A DNA stretch of 64,000 nucleotides, from assembly GCA_963576565.1 (NCBI GenBank), contig OY755038.1, forward strand, positions 182,310,452 to 182,374,451, in the 5' to 3' direction. Position numbers and translations under genes: made by a program. Positions 43,349-56,531 of this stretch are shown in pieces (within the stretch, counting starts at the first letter, position 1; each line of letters opens with the position of its first letter). The DNA is from Aspidapion aeneum. Lineage: Eukaryota; Arthropoda; Insecta; Coleoptera; Brentidae. A model generated the notes under the pieces. That model was given only the letters and a program-made list of their open reading frames with translations. It made no database searches and was not told the DNA's origin.

Positions 43349-43491
43349 CATGGGCGCAGCCAGGGGGGGCCCCAAACCTAAGATTTTTTTTATATTTCCA
43401 CATATTTCATGAATAAACACAAAACATAGCATGAAATATGACATCATGAAGCCTCGCCCCCCCCCAAGACATATTCCTGGGTGCGCCACTG
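43349..43491. mobile_element. GC-ended MITE (CAGTGGCGCACCCAGG)
   Basis: Left CATGGGCGCAGCCAGG, right in complement CAGTGGCGCACCCAGG. G/C runs flank a short AT-rich centre. Target duplication not clear. Non-coding. Confidence 0.65.
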
Positions 43492-43499
43492 CATAAGCT

Positions 43500-44180
43500 G
43501 TAAAATAATATTTTATTGTGCATAATTACCGGACAATGTAATCTCAAAGCTAAATTTGTATTCAGGGTAGTAATGCTATGTTTTTTTAACAGGTGTCAAT
43601 TGGAGCTTCAGCAGTCATGTTTTTTAAGGTGGTTTATAAAGTTTCACTTAGTTTTATTTTAATAAATCTAAATTTTTTAACAATCTTAGTGGAAAGTTTG
43701 GTTTGGTGAAGTCAAAAAATAATAATAATTTCTTATGGTAGTGATAGTAGTAATTATTTATTTTTCGCAATTTTTACTGTAAAATCTTTTAAAATAAAAA
43801 TTTAACAAAGTTTTTTTTTGTTTTATTTATTTTTATTTAATTATTTTAGACAGGTTTTCTTTCAAACATAAAAATTTTTGTTGGTCCCCCAAAAGAGGAT
43901 TCTATTCACAAACAATATTTTATAGCTTGTGAAAAAAGAAAACAACTAAATAATTTTTTTACATGTCAATTGTAATGTCAAAAAATGATTTTTTTCACTT
44001 GTTGACACATGTAAAAAAAATATATATTTTTTAAACTTTTGAATATGGTGGGGGTGTGACTGTTCTATCTGAGAAAGATAGTTATTTTGTCTGCAAATTC
44101 TATTACATGTCAAAACTTCAGAAATCTTTAAACTAGAACAGGTCATTATTCACATAACTTATATTATCATGGCATTTTTC
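43500..44180. other. No gene recognised
   Basis: AT-rich; an inverted pair built on TTTTTTACATGT lies at about 43955-44020. No coding trace. Confidence 0.5.
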
Positions 44181-44187
44181 TAAGTAA

Positions 44188-44336
44188 GGCCTGGTTTACC
44201 CAAAAACTTAATGCACAATGAACAAACTCATTACTTAATTTTAATATATCTGTTTCCATCTCCTTAGTACTGTAGACATAAAGTATAAACACTAAATCTT
44301 TCCATTGTGCATTAGGTTATGGGTAAATTAGGCATA
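44188..44336. mobile_element. Short MITE
   Basis: Left AGGCCTGGTTTACCCAAAAA with ATGCACAATG, right in complement TGCCTAATTTACCCATAACC with ATGCACAATG. About 150 bp, non-coding. Confidence 0.65.
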
Positions 44337-44377
44337 AAATAGAAAGTTCACATTACTTTGTTAAGTAATCTTATCTA

Positions 44378-44592
44378 CAGTTTGACTAATGGTATCCGAC
44401 CCTCGGAACCGAAATCAAAAAATATATTTTTACACAAAACATAAAGCCCAATTGTGTAAAATTCTAAACTATACAATATCAGGACATCCACAAAATCATA
44501 TAAATTCATAAAATTTGACTTGTGTATTGTGAAAAACATATTTTTTGATTTCTGTGCTGAGGATCAGATACAATAAGTCAAACTGTATATAC
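44378..44592. mobile_element. MITE with 55-bp inverted repeats (TACAGTTTGACTWATGGTAT)
   Basis: The left end TACAGTTTGACTAATGGTAT and the right end in complement TACAGTTTGACTTATTGTAT continue through CGAAATCAAAAAATATATTT on both sides. Flanking TA at the ends suggests a TA target. Non-coding. Confidence 0.75.
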
Positions 44593-44935
44593 AAGTGGCC
44601 CATTTTGTCTTATTTTTATTACATATAATAGTGAGTTCATATTGCTCCAATGAAAGCTCCTAATTGTATTGTATTTAACATTTGGGGATATATTGTGCCT
44701 ATATTACCTAATGAGTTTGACTACATTCTTGAAATATGTAATGCTCAAGGGGGAGAGGATTTAGCCTTGCATTATATTCAATGTGCTTGTTTTTTAATGG
44801 GGGAAGCAGGCATATTTTTGTCAACCGCTACAAAAAACTGCAGACTACAACAAAAAAATAAATAGGATTTGTATTATAGCACTAGTGCAATATTGAAACA
44901 TTATTCGTAATGCATGTAAGCCAAAATGGGTTATA

Positions 44936-45637
44936 TAGGGTGTTGTAAAATTCAATAAAATATTTTTAAAGATAATTTCCTAAAGTGATTTCAAGACAAA
45001 AAGTTTATATAAACAAAGGTCTACAAACACTTAGTAGTAGAGATACAGGGTGTTTAAATTTACTTTTTTTATATAGCTTTTACAGTTTTTGTGATATTTA
45101 GCTCAAATTTGACTCGTATATTTACTTATATGCACTACAAGTTAAGGCATGTCAAATAGGTTTTAATTAATTTGTTTATTTTGATATACTCGCCATACCA
45201 TACTGGGGCATTTTTTATTTTATGATAGCAGCCTTTGGTGCAACAGCGATTTTCTCTAAAATGGTTAAAGATGCAAAAAAATTTCAGAAAAACAAAAAAG
45301 TTTGCAAATGAAACAAAGATTTTATTTCTTGTTTTAAAATCCCTACTTCTCCCTACCAGTGGCTTAAAACAAAAAAATTCTGGGGGAAAAGGCGACATGA
45401 CCCCTGAAAAAGGGTCACTCTGTACATGTTTACTATTATTTGGCATGTCTAAAAGTGTAGTGCCTATAGCTTAATATGCCAAATTTGAACTAAATATCTC
45501 GAAAAGTACAAGAGCTATAAAAAACTAAATAAAAGAAACTTTAAAACAAGGCGTTTAAGGTTATATAAAAATTTTGCCTTGAAACCACTTAAGGAATTCA
45601 ACACTAAAATTATGTTATTGAATTATGAAACACCCTG
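44936..45637. mobile_element. Mariner-like long-TIR MITE
   Basis: Ends TAGGGTGTTGTAAAATTCAA and, in complement, CAGGGTGTTTCATAATTCAA, with TA on both outer sides. The arms extend about 85 bp through TTAAGTGGTTTCAAGGCAAA-type sequence. Open frames inside are not related to transposases. Confidence 0.78.
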
Positions 45638-46274
45638 TATAATGTGTATTTTATAAAAACTTATTTCAATATGTAAATAAACAGTGGCAGAACTACAATG
45701 CAAGCACAGGGTTGCTGAGAGACGTATGCTCCATAGAGAGCCCGAAGGGCTGGAGTGATCACACACACACAGTGATAAGTAAAAAATGATTTCAGCGAAA
45801 TTAAAAAGGTTTAGTTGGTGGGAGCACCTCTGCTCTATCACTGCTTGTCTTGCAATTCATTGCAGGGAGAAAGGCTGATCAATAGCAAAAATTGTGTACA
45901 GTTCTTTACATAATCCATATTTTTGTTGGTCCTGTAAGTCCTTCTTGGTCTTAGTTAGGTATAAAGTGATAAAAAAAAAGACAAAAATGACTAACGCATA
46001 ATACCAAACCAAAGGTCCTGCCAGGACCTAATTTTTACTGATTTTTATTAGTCCGAAGCGCATTGATCAGCCCCTCGGCGCAGGATCTGTCCTGGGAAGG
46101 GTTTTAGTTGAGCGAACTGTCTATCCGGAAAAGTGTTTTAGTTTACTATCTGCTCAACACTGAAATAACAATATCACAGTTCATATAAATGTATCTTTAG
46201 CAGTAAAAAAGCTGGTAAGTACTATAATATGTTTATTAATTAATTTTTTAATATTAATATAATACTGTTCATTG

Positions 46275-46515
46275 AATATCAGCTGATGATGGTACAAAAA
46301 GTTTGTTTTTGTTTAAAATGTATTTTTTCAGAATCATTTCATATAAAGTTTTGGTATTTTCCATAAATTTTGTAAAAAAATTATTGTCCACAAAGTTTTA
46401 CTATTTGACGATATTTTTGTGCAAATTTGATGGAAAAAGTATGCCATGATTTAAATGGGATGGTTCTGAAAAAATACATTTTAACAAAAACAAACGTTTT
46501 TCCCATCAACAGCTG
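46275..46515. repeat. Inverted-repeat element of about 240 bp
   Basis: Left TTTGTTTTTGTTTAAAATGT then ATTTTTTCAGAATCAT; right in complement TTTGTTTTTGTTAAAATGTA then TTTTTTCAGAACCAT. Several ATCAGCTGAT motifs surround it (46276, 46508, 46577). Confidence 0.7.
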
Positions 46516-46559
46516 ATTTTCACTGACCAGCAGATTTATTTTAACAAATATCAGCTCAG

Positions 46560-47125
46560 CTGGTGTTCTGTGATATCAGCTGATTTATTTTGACAAAAAT
46601 CAGCTGTGTCCCGACATGTTTGATCTAGACAGAGAGCTATAGTCTTCTCTCTTTCTTGACCGTGTTAAGGTTATTCTCGTGTTACCAACGGTTTAACACG
46701 TAGTTTGCATTTCTTCCCTTTGGTGTTCTGTGGTCATCGTCCATCACGGTTGACGGTGATACTGACTTAAAATAGCGAGAAGACAGGACGCAGAGCAAAT
46801 GCTATATACCAATTAAAACCGTAATTTCAGAAAAATGAGCCAATCACATTGCATCTGTACACCTGGTGCATTGCAGATTTTCACTCCACGTGGACTACGA
46901 TAACCTACTTGCTATTAGGGAAGTGTTGAATTGATTAATAATCACTTTTCCTAATTTCCACTAAATTTGACTTGTGCAGCGTTAAAAATCAATCGGTGTG
47001 TGGGTAAGTTGAAATATTGTTTGCCACCATGTCATTTAAGAAAAGTAAACTACTAATCCGATTATAATAAGAATTTTAAAAATAGTAAATAAAGAAAAAT
47101 AATCAAAAATAATTTGCAAATAAAA
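46560..47125. other. No gene recognised
   Basis: Less AT-rich than the surroundings but with no open frame or repeat I can assign. Confidence 0.45.
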
Positions 47126-47533
47126 TACTCTCCCAATTTTTGGGCACCTAAGCTAACACAATTAATGTATGTATCATATAGGTAATTTAAACTAATTTTG
47201 GTCCACAAAAAAAACCTCTTTGCGACACCCGGGGACCCGACCAGTGGACCAGTGTAATACCAAGTATAATGTTTTAGCTCACACGTATACTATAAGTAGG
47301 GTAAGCTATGGTGTCTGTCTGTCCGTCTGTCCATCTGTCCATCTGTCCGTCTGTCCGACTGTCCGTCTGACCGTCTGACCGTCTGTCCGTCCGTCTGTCC
47401 ATCTGACATTTTATTTTGCAGTTGTTGTGTTATCTTTATTATTTAATATTGTTATTATCCTTTTACCAATACCTACAGTTTTATTCTAAATGACTCTAAA
47501 TATTGAATAAACTTACTTAATTTAGATATATAG

Positions 47534-47587
<54 letters not shown>

Positions 47588-49305
47588 TGTATTTCTGTAT
47601 GTCTGTAAGTCTGTCTGTCTGTCTGTCTGTATGTCTGTATGTCTGTATGTCTGTATGTCTGTATGTCTGTATGTCTGTATGTCTGTATGTCTGTATGTCT
47701 GTATGTCTGTATGTCTGTATGTCTGTATGTCTGTATGTCTGTATGTCTGTATGTCTGTATGTCTGTATGTCTGTATGTCTGTATGTCTGTATGTCTGTAT
47801 GTCTGTATGTCTGTATGTCTGTATGTCTGTATGTCTGTATGTCTGTATGTCTGTATGTCTGTATGTCTGTATGTCTGTATGTCTGTATGTCTGTATGTCT
47901 GTATGTCTGTATGTCTGTATGTCTGTATGTCTGTATGTCTGTATGTCTGTATGTCTGTATGTCTGTATGTCTGTATGTCTGTATGTCTGTATGTCTGTAT
48001 GTCTGTATGTCTGTACGTCTGTACGTCTGTACGTCTGTATGTCTGTATGTCTGTATGTCTGTATGTCTGTATGTCTGTATGTCTGTATGTCTGTATGTCT
48101 GTATGTCTGTATGTCTGTATCTCTGTATGTCTGTATGTCTGTATGTCTGTATGTCTGTATGTCTGTATGTCTGTATGTCTGTATGTCTGTATGTCTGTAT
48201 GTCTGTATGTCTGTATGTCTGTATGTCTGTATGTCTGTATGTCTGTATGTCTGTATGTCTGTATGTCTGTATGTCTGTATGTCTGTATGTCTGTATGTCT
48301 GTATGTCTGTATGTCTGTATGTCTGTATGTCTGTATGTCTGTATGTCTGTATGTCTGTATGTCTGTATGTCTGTATGTCTATATGTCTGTATGTCTGTAT
48401 GTCTGTATGTCTGTATGTCTGTATGTCTGTATGTCTGTATGTCTGTATGTCTGTATGTCTGTATGTCTGTATGTCTGTATGTCTGTATGTCTGTATGTCT
48501 GTATGTCTGTATGTCTGTATGTCTGTATGTCTGTATGTCTGTATGTCTGTATGTCTGTATGTCTGTATGTCTGTATGTCTGTATGTCTGTATGTCTGTAT
48601 GTCTGTATGTCTGTATGTCTGTATGTCTGTATGTCTGTATGTCTGTATGTCTGTATGTCTGTATGTCTGTATGTCTGTATGTCTGTATGTCTGTATGTCT
48701 GTATGTCTGTATGTCTGTATGTCTGTATGTCTGTATGTCTGTATGTCTGTATGTCTGTATGTCTGTATGTCTGTATGTCTGTATGTCTGTATGTCTGTAT
48801 GTCTGTATGTCTGTATGTCTGTATGTCTGTATGTCTGTATGTCTGTATGTCTGTATGTCTGTATGTCTGTATGTCTGTATGTCTGTATGTCTGTATGTCT
48901 GTATGTCTGTATGTCTGTATGTCTGTATGTCTGTATGTCTGTATGTCTGTATGTCTGTATGTCTGTATGTCTGTATGTCTGTATGTCTGTATGTCTGTAT
49001 GTCTGTATGTCTGTATGTCTGTATGTCTGTATGTCTGTATGTCTGTATGTCTGTATGTCTGTATGTCTGTATGTCTGTATGTCTGTATGTCTGTATGTCT
49101 GTATGTCTGTATGTCTGTATGTCTGTATGTCTGTATGTCTGTATGTCTGTATGTCTGTATGTCTGTATGTTTGTATGTCTGTATGTCTGTATGTCTGTAT
49201 GTCTGTATGTCTGTATGTCTGTATGTCTGTATGTCTGTATGTCTGTATGTCTGTATGTCTGTATGTCTGTATGTCTGTCTGTCTGTATGCATACATGTGA
49301 GCTAA
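47126..49305 (+). mobile_element. Hairpin-ended repeat element, copy with giant microsatellite
   Basis: The leader AATACTCTCCCAATTTTTGG and CACCTAAGCTAACACA match the left edge of 12855-13572. A TTTTAGCTCACACGTATACT block follows, and the right edge is ACATGTGAGCTAA (49291-49303). The family core is missing. Between the edges lie a (GTCTGTCC)n tract (47310-47400), (AT)n at 47536-47584 and the TGTATGTC array. Confidence 0.65.
47600..49280. repeat. (TGTATGTC)n octamer array, about 205 units
   Basis: Nearly pure 8-bp tandem repeat of about 1.65 kb. Visible interruptions are few: three consecutive TACG units near 48013-48038 and single changes near 48121, 48380 and 49170. Because 8 is not a multiple of 3 and no phase contains a stop, several frames on both strands stay open for over 550 codons. 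None is a gene. The purity implies recent expansion from the short (ACAG)n tract present in other copies of the host element. Confidence 0.95.
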
Positions 49306-49699
49306 AAATTAAGAAATATCAAAGTGCGAAAAATTATTTTTGAAATTTTACGCAATTTCAAAAATCATATCGAAAAAAGTTTATTAAAGATTAACTTTAT
49401 GTAAATCATCATTTCATATTCTACAGAAGCGCACCTTTTGAGGATATGCCCACATACAAGGATCCTGGAATTTCTGTTCGATTTATATTTACCTGTAGTT
49501 TATGTGATTTCCGCGAGGGAAGTGTTGGAAGTCTTGTTTTCATTTCTTTTTAGTGACGTCGCGGCCTAAACTTTGGTCGGACCCGAAAAGAGCCGCGGCT
49601 GTTTGTGTCGGTAGGGTTGAAATTATACCAGGAAGATTTTATATGAATTTGGATAACTTTTGAAGGGCAGAATCAAGCAAAATTTCACGAAATCGTTAG

Positions 49700-50078
49700 A
49701 ACCCCGTATTAGAAGGTATTTCAAATGACCTTGCAAACACGACGATCTTTTGCGCGCGAATGTTTGTTGCATTCGGAGGAAAAAGATCGGAATGTTCGTA
49801 GTGTTTTGCGCGTTTGGAGTGATTTGTTGCAAGTCAGTACGCACCTTAACAAAAACAAATTTCAAGAATATTACGTAAAGGACTTTTTAAAGATGTTTGT
49901 GCATAAATAATAATATATCTATTTTGTTTTTCATCTGCACATTTTACCAAGAAAAAATATTTTAGTCCGGCGCCCAGTTGGCTCGGCGTCCAGTTGGCTC
50001 GGCGCCCATTTGGCCTGCCGTCCAGTTGGCCCGCCGCCCAGTTGGTGGCGCCGAGCTGGCGGCGCCCAGTTGTCCTAG
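49700..50078 (-). repeat. Element with GGGCGCCGGGCCAACT minisatellite end, copy 2
   Basis: The inverted relative of 38813-39700. GC-rich units (GGCGCCCAGTTGGCTC) occupy 49970-50070 and end CGCCCAGTTGTCC. The body matches in AAGTCAGTACG and in the TCTGCACATTTTA region next to the minisatellite. Confidence 0.65.
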
Positions 50079-50570
50079 ACTGCAACACATTTCAGGGGTC
50101 TGGTACGTTTTACCACCTTTCTTAAAACTACGAAGTTTTTTGAAAAATGATAATTTTAGACCATTTTATAGTAATTTCTAAAAAAAAAACTGCGGAAAAT
50201 CGTATATTTTGTTAAAAAAATTGAAATTGAAAAATTCTTAAAACCCCATTAAAACCCATACAAATTGCTACAAAAGAAGCATTTTCTCATATCAAACTGA
50301 AACAAAACGGTCCCTGACGTCTATCAGCTGTTAACAAAAACTTGAAATCACTAAGGTCACTGATCGAAATCGGGTCAGTTTTTTGTTCCTTTTATAAAAA
50401 TGCTCAATTTTTAAAAAAGCATGAAATTCAAAAAAAAATCAAAAAAATTATGATTCCTACATTTTTACAATTAAAAATTAGTTTAATTGAACATTATATC
50501 AATTTTTATTCCTTAAAACACTAAAATTAATAATTATTTACTTTTTTTAATTTATCGAAGGTCTATCTAA
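50079..50570. other. No gene recognised
   Basis: AT-rich, non-coding. Confidence 0.5.
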
Positions 50571-50789
50571 CGGTTCGGTTTGGTTTGGTTCGATTTGGTT
50601 AAACTAAACCGTACCTAACTGAATGTAGCTAAAACTAACCGAAACAAACTGAACCTAGCGGAACCTAACCAAACATAATCAAACTGAACCAAACCTAGCC
50701 GAACAAAACTGAACCTAACCGAACCGATTCCAAACGAACCGAACCGAACCAGACCGAATCTGGCTGAACCTAACCAAAACAAATTCCCA
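50571..50789. repeat. Degenerate AACCGAACC / AACCAAACC flank
   Basis: Short imperfect 5-bp based repeats (AACCG, AACCT, AACCA) that grade into the clean decamer array. Confidence 0.8.
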
Positions 50790-52629
50790 ACCAACCTAAC
50801 CCAACCTAACCCAACCTAACCCAACCTAACCCAACCTAACCCAACCTAACCCAACCTAACCCAACCTAACCCAACCTAACCCAACCTAACCCAACCTAAC
50901 CCAACCTAACCCAACCTAACCCAACCTAACCCAACCTAACCCAACCTAACCCAACCTAACCCAACCTAACCCAACCTAACCCAACCTAACCCAACCTAAC
51001 CCAACCTAACCCAACCTAACCCAACCTAACCCAACCTAACCCAACCTAACCCAACCTAACCCAACCTAACCCAACCTAACCCAACCTAACCCAACCTAAC
51101 CCAACCTAACCCAACCTAACCCAACCTAACCCAACCTAACCCAACCTAACCCAACCTAACCCAACCTAACCCAACCTAGCCGAACCTAACCAAACATAAT
51201 CAAACTGAACCAAACCTACCCGAACCAAACCGAACCGAATCGAACCGAACCGAACCAACCAAACCAAACCAAACCAAACCAAACCGAACCGTTAGATTCG
51301 GTTTGGTTTGGTTCGATTTGGTTAAATTAAACCGAACCTAACCGAATGTAGCTAAACCTAACGTAAACAATCCTAGCGGAACCTAACCGAACATAATCAA
51401 ACTGAACCAACCTAACCCACCTAACCCAACCTAACCCATCCTAACCCAACCTAACCCAACCTAACCCAACCTAACCCAACCTAACCCAACCTAACTTAAC
51501 CTAACCCAACCTAACCCAACCTAACCCAACCTAACCCAACCTAACCCAACCTAACCCAACCTAACCCAACCTAACCCAACCTAACCCAACCTAACCCAAC
51601 CTAACCCAACCTAACCCAACCTAACCCAACCTAACCCAACCTAACCCAACCTAACCCAACCTAACCCAACCTAACCCAACCTAACCCAACCTAACCCAAC
51701 CTAACCCAACCTAACCCAACCTAACCCAACCTAACCCAACCTAACCCAACCTAACCCAACCTAACCCAACCTAACCCAACCTAACCCAACCTAACCCAAC
51801 CTAACCCAACCTAACCCAACATAACCCAACCTAACCCAACCTAACCCAACCTAACCCAACCTAACCCAACCTAACCCAACCTAACCCAACCTAACCCAAC
51901 CTAACCCAACCTAACCCAACCTAACCCAACCTAACCCAACCTAACCCAACCTAACCCAACCTAACCCAACCTAACCCAACCTAACCCAACCTAACCCAAT
52001 CTAACCCAACCTAACCCAACCTAACCCAACCTAACCTAACTCAACCTAACCCAACCTAAACCAACCTAACCCAACCTAACCCAACCTAACCCAACCTAAC
52101 CCAACCTAACCCAACCTAACCCAACCTAACCCAACCTAACCCAACCTAACCCAACCTAACCCAACCTAACCCAACCTAACTCAACCTAACCCAACCTAAC
52201 CCAACCTAACCCAACCTAACCCAACCTAACCCAACCTAACCCAACCTAACCCAACCTAACCCAACCTAACCCAACCTAACCCAACCTAACCCAACCTAAC
52301 CCAACCTAACCCAACCTAACCCAACCTAACCCAACCTAACCCAACCTAACCCAACCTAACCCAACCTAACCCAACCTAACCCAACCTAACCCAACCTAAC
52401 CCAACCTAACCCAACCTAACCCAACCTAACCCAACCTAACCCAACCTAACCCAACCTAACCCAACCTAACCCAACCTAACCCAACCTAACCCAACCTAAC
52501 CCAACATAACCCAACATAACCCAACCTAACCCAACCTAACCCAACCTAACCCAACCTAACCCAACCTAACCCAACCTAACCCAACCTAACCCAACCTAAC
52601 CCAACCTAACCCAACCTAACCCAACCTAG
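50790..52629. repeat. Telomere-like decamer arrays (CCAACCTAAC)n, block 1
   Basis: Two clean arrays (50790-51178 and 51409-52629) separated by a degenerate spacer (51179-51408) with an inverted element GTTAGATTCGGTTTGG. Read on the minus strand the unit is TTAGG+TTGGG, that is, the canonical insect telomeric pentamer alternating with a one-base variant. Variants such as CCCATCC, CTTAACC and CATAACC are rare. Confidence 0.95.
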
Positions 52630-52896
52630 CCGAACCTAACCAAACATAATCAAACTGAACCAAACCTACCCGAACCAAACCGAACCGAATCGAACCGAAC
52701 CGAACCAACCAAACCAAACCAAACCAAACCAAACCAAACCGAACCGTTAGATTCGGTTTGGTTCGGTTCGATTTGGTTAAATTAAACCGAACCTAACCAA
52801 CCACACCAAACCAAACCAAACCGAACCGTTAGATTCGGTTTGGTTCGGTTCGATTTGGTTAAATTAAACCGAACCTAACCGAATGTAGCTAAACCT
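52630..52896. repeat. Degenerate AACCRAACC spacer with palindromes
   Basis: Two tandem copies of a palindromic motif (AACCGAACCGTTAGATTCGG...TTTGGTTCGGTT) at 52735-52790 and 52815-52875. Repeated almost unchanged at 56532-56798. Confidence 0.85.
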
Positions 52897-54647
52897 TGTA
52901 ACGGTTTTTTGTTACAAACTAAAATGCTCTCGGTAGCTCAGTTGGGACTGAGGTCGTGGTGTTCACCTCAAAAAAAAACTCAAGAATATTCATGTGAAAT
53001 AAATTAACTTTCTTTTGCCTAAAGGGCGCCAATACAAGTTTAAAAGTAAAATAGAAAGAATGTATCGAGATTTTAGTGAACCTTGTATTATTCACTAAGT
53101 ATTAATAAAGATGGTGAATGTTTAATTAAAACGCAAAAGGTTTTAAAAAAATGTCTCTAATTATTTTTATCAGCAAACGACTTGCAAGAAGCAAATTTAC
53201 AAAAAAAAATAAATATATAAGGATCTTTTAACCTAAATACTTAATTATATAGCTATCGATAAAAAATATTATTTTATATCCTTGTTTCTTATCACAGAAT
53301 GTTCGTTACTATTTATTTTTATTATCTCAAGAATGTAATTTAATTTCTATTTATAAAGAGTTGGTTTTTTATTTCAATAAAAGAATTTATCTTATTATTT
53401 TATGTTAATAAAAAGTGAGAAGAAAATACACGGACGATAAAATCAAGCCACACAAAAAAATTATCGAAGTACCTAAATAAAAAGTATGTACCTATTTGGC
53501 TAAAAACAAAAAAATATAATATATTTTTGGGACCTAAGAAAAATTAATACCTTGGGAGGGTAAATGCGCATCTACTCAACAAGGGTGCATTGTTGCCAGA
53601 TCTTAACAAGGGCAATAAATAGGTTTACCAAAAATATTAACAAATAATAACCAGTGCTATAAAAAGGAAATATATCACAGTTAAATAAAATGGTTAGTAA
53701 AAATAAGTATTAAATCTTATCTGCCAAATCCCACGCTGGAGGTTGAGTCCTCAAAAGATTTGAGTTGGTTGTGTGGTCGGTACTTCAACAAAACAGATTT
53801 CAAAACGGGACAGCAAAACAAAAAGAAAGCAGTAACATCGACTAGTACAACATGGCTTTTACTTCAGTAAACAATTACGGGCTTCTGCTCAAAGTATGTG
53901 TGATGTACGGGCTTCAAAACATATACGGATCCCCGAAAACGAGCTCCATAAAATGGAATGGGCTTCAAAACATATACGGGTACACGAAAACCAGCTCCAT
54001 AAAATAGAATGGGCTTCATAAAATGGAATGGGCTTCATAAAATGGAATGGCCTAAAAAGGTCATTGTTGTCTTAGAAGTGCGTTTAAGTTTAATCAATTT
54101 TCAGAATAGTATTTTATGTTTCTATAGAATTAAAAGTTTATGTTTTCAGCAAAAAGTCTAATAAAAAATTAGGAAAACTCACCAGTAATGAACAATGGTC
54201 CACCTTTTTAATCACACCAGCATTTTTCACGAAACTAACTCTGTTACAAAACACTGTACAATTTCTGTAAGTTTTACAACATTTTGAGTAGCAGTTATGC
54301 TTGGTTAAATTAAGTTTTTAATATATTTTATTAGCACATATTATAACGGTGTTAAAATGCTCTCTGAAACACACAAAATCTGCGAGAAACCGAGTATTAG
54401 CTATCACAAAAACTAAAGTAGTTCGGTTACCATATAGAAGTTAAACTGCATCAAGAATCCGCATGTAACTGACTCTCTCGGCTACGTGCATTTGAAAAGA
54501 GACGGCGGGTTTCCCTGACCGAACAAAGCAGCTTGGATCAGTCTGAATACAGCCGCGCGACGACGAAGTGGGGAACGTGCCGTAAAGCGACTCTAAACAA
54601 CGCTTGTTGAAACAAATTTTATCATGAAGTACCGTGGTCCAGTGGAC
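52897..54647 (-). repeat. Truncated LTR of gypsy B
   Basis: Corresponds at constant offset (3902) to 56799-58549, with only a few small differences noted (for example near 53122-53147). It begins with the LTR terminus TGTAACGG and stops at GTCCAGTGGAC, where the decamer array starts again, so the last 184 bp of the LTR are missing. Both sides carry the same flank (ATGTAGCTAAACCT), so this is a segmental copy and not a second insertion. Confidence 0.9.
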
Positions 54648-56531
54648 CTAACCCAACCTAACCCAACCTAACCCAACCTAACCCAACCTAACCCAACCTA
54701 ACCCAACCTAACCCAACCTAACCCAACCTAACCCAACCTAACCCAACCTAACCCAACCTAACCCAACCTAACCCAACCTAACCCAACCTAACCCAACCTA
54801 ACCCAACCTAGCCGAACCTAACCAAACATAATCAAACTGAACCAATCGAACCGAACCGAACCAACCAAACCAAACCAAACCAAACCAAACCGAACCGTTA
54901 GATTCGGTTTGGTTTGGTTCGATTTGGTTAAATTAAACCGAACCTAACCGAATGTAGCTAAACCTAACGTAAACAATCCTAGCGGAACCTAACCGAACAT
55001 AATCAAACTGAACCAACCTAACCCACCTAACCCAACCTAACCCATCCTAACCCAACCTAACCCAACCTAACCCAACCTAACCCAACCTAACCCAACCTAA
55101 CTTAACCTAACCCAACCTAACCCAACCTAACCCAACCTAACCCAACCTAACCCAACCTAACCCAACCTAACCCAACCTAACCCAACCTAACCCAACCTAA
55201 CCCAACCTAACCCAACCTAACCCAACCTAACCCAACCTAACCCAACCTAACCCAACCTAACCCAACCTAACCCAACCTAACCCAACCTAACCCAACCTAA
55301 CCCAACCTAACCCAACCTAACCCAACCTAACCCAACCTAACCCAACATAACCCAACCTAACCCAACCTAACCCAACCTAACCCAACCTAACCCAACCTAA
55401 CCCAACCTAACCCAACCTAACCCAACCTAACCCAACCTAACCCAACCTAACCCAACCTAACCCAACCTAACCCAACCTAACCCAACCTAACCCAACCTAA
55501 CCCAATCTAACCCAACCTAACCCAACCTAACCCAACCTAACCCAACCTAACCTAACTCAACCTAACCCAACCTAAACCAACCTAACCCAACCTAACCCAA
55601 CCTAACCCAACCTAACCCAACCTAACCCAACCTAACCCAACCTAACCCAACCTAACCCAACCTAACCCAACCTAACCCAACCTAACCCAACCTAACCCAA
55701 CCTAACCCAACCTAACCCAACCTAACCCAACCTAACCCAACCTAACTCAACCTAACCCAACCTAACCCAACCTAACCCAACCTAACCCAACCTAACCCAA
55801 CCTAACCCAACCTAACCCAACCTAACCCAACCTAACCCAACCTAACCCAACCTAACCCAACCTAACCCAACCTAACCCAACCTAACCCAACCTAACCCAA
55901 CCTAACCCAACCTAACCCAACCTAACCCAACCTAACCCAACCTAACCCAACCTAACCCAACCTAACCCAACCTAACCCAACCTAACCCAACCTAACCCAA
56001 CCTAACCCAACCTAACCCAACATAACCCAACATAACCCAACATAACCCAACCTAACCCAACCTAACCCAACCTAACCCAACCTAACCCAACCTAACCCAA
56101 CCTAACCCAACCTAACCCAACCTAACCCAACCTAACCCAACCTAACCCAACCTAACCCAACCTAACCCAACCTAACCCAACCTAACCCAACCTAACCCAA
56201 CCTAACCCAACCTAACCCAACCTAACCCAACCTAACCCAACCTAACCCAACCTAACCCAACCTAACCCAACCTAACCCAACCTAACCCAACCTAACCCAA
56301 CCTAACCCAACCTAACCCAACCTAACCCAACCTAACCCAACCTAACCCAACCTAACCCAACCTAACCCAACCTAACCCAACCTAACCCAACCTAACCCAA
56401 CCTAACCCAACCTAACCCAACCTAACCCAACCTAACCCAACCTAACCCAACCTAACCCAACCTAACCCAACCAAACCCAACCTAACCCAACCTAACCCAA
56501 CCTAACCCAACCTAACCCAACCTAACCCAAC
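54648..56531. repeat. Telomere-like decamer arrays (CCAACCTAAC)n, block 2
   Basis: Arrays at 54648-54809 and 55014-56531, with the same order of rare variants as block 1 (CCCACC, CCCATCC, CTTAACC, CATAACC, CCCAATC, CTAACTCAACC). Block 2 is about 296 bp longer than block 1 over the homologous array and has a small deletion in its spacer (about 54842). Confidence 0.95.

Noticed and set aside
47517..49343. Several overlapping ORFs of 300-590 codons on both strands with SVCLYVCM / TDIQTYRH repeats
   Set aside because: They are translations of the TGTATGTC octamer array, open in many frames because no phase contains a stop; not genes.
52925..52990. tRNA gene starting CTCGGTAGCTCAGTTGGGAC
   Set aside because: Only a D-arm-like string is present; the remaining arms and acceptor pairing are absent, and it lies in LTR sequence.
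50790..56531. CRISPR-like regular repetition
   Set aside because: Contiguous 10-bp tandem units without spacers in a eukaryotic genome; a satellite, not CRISPR.
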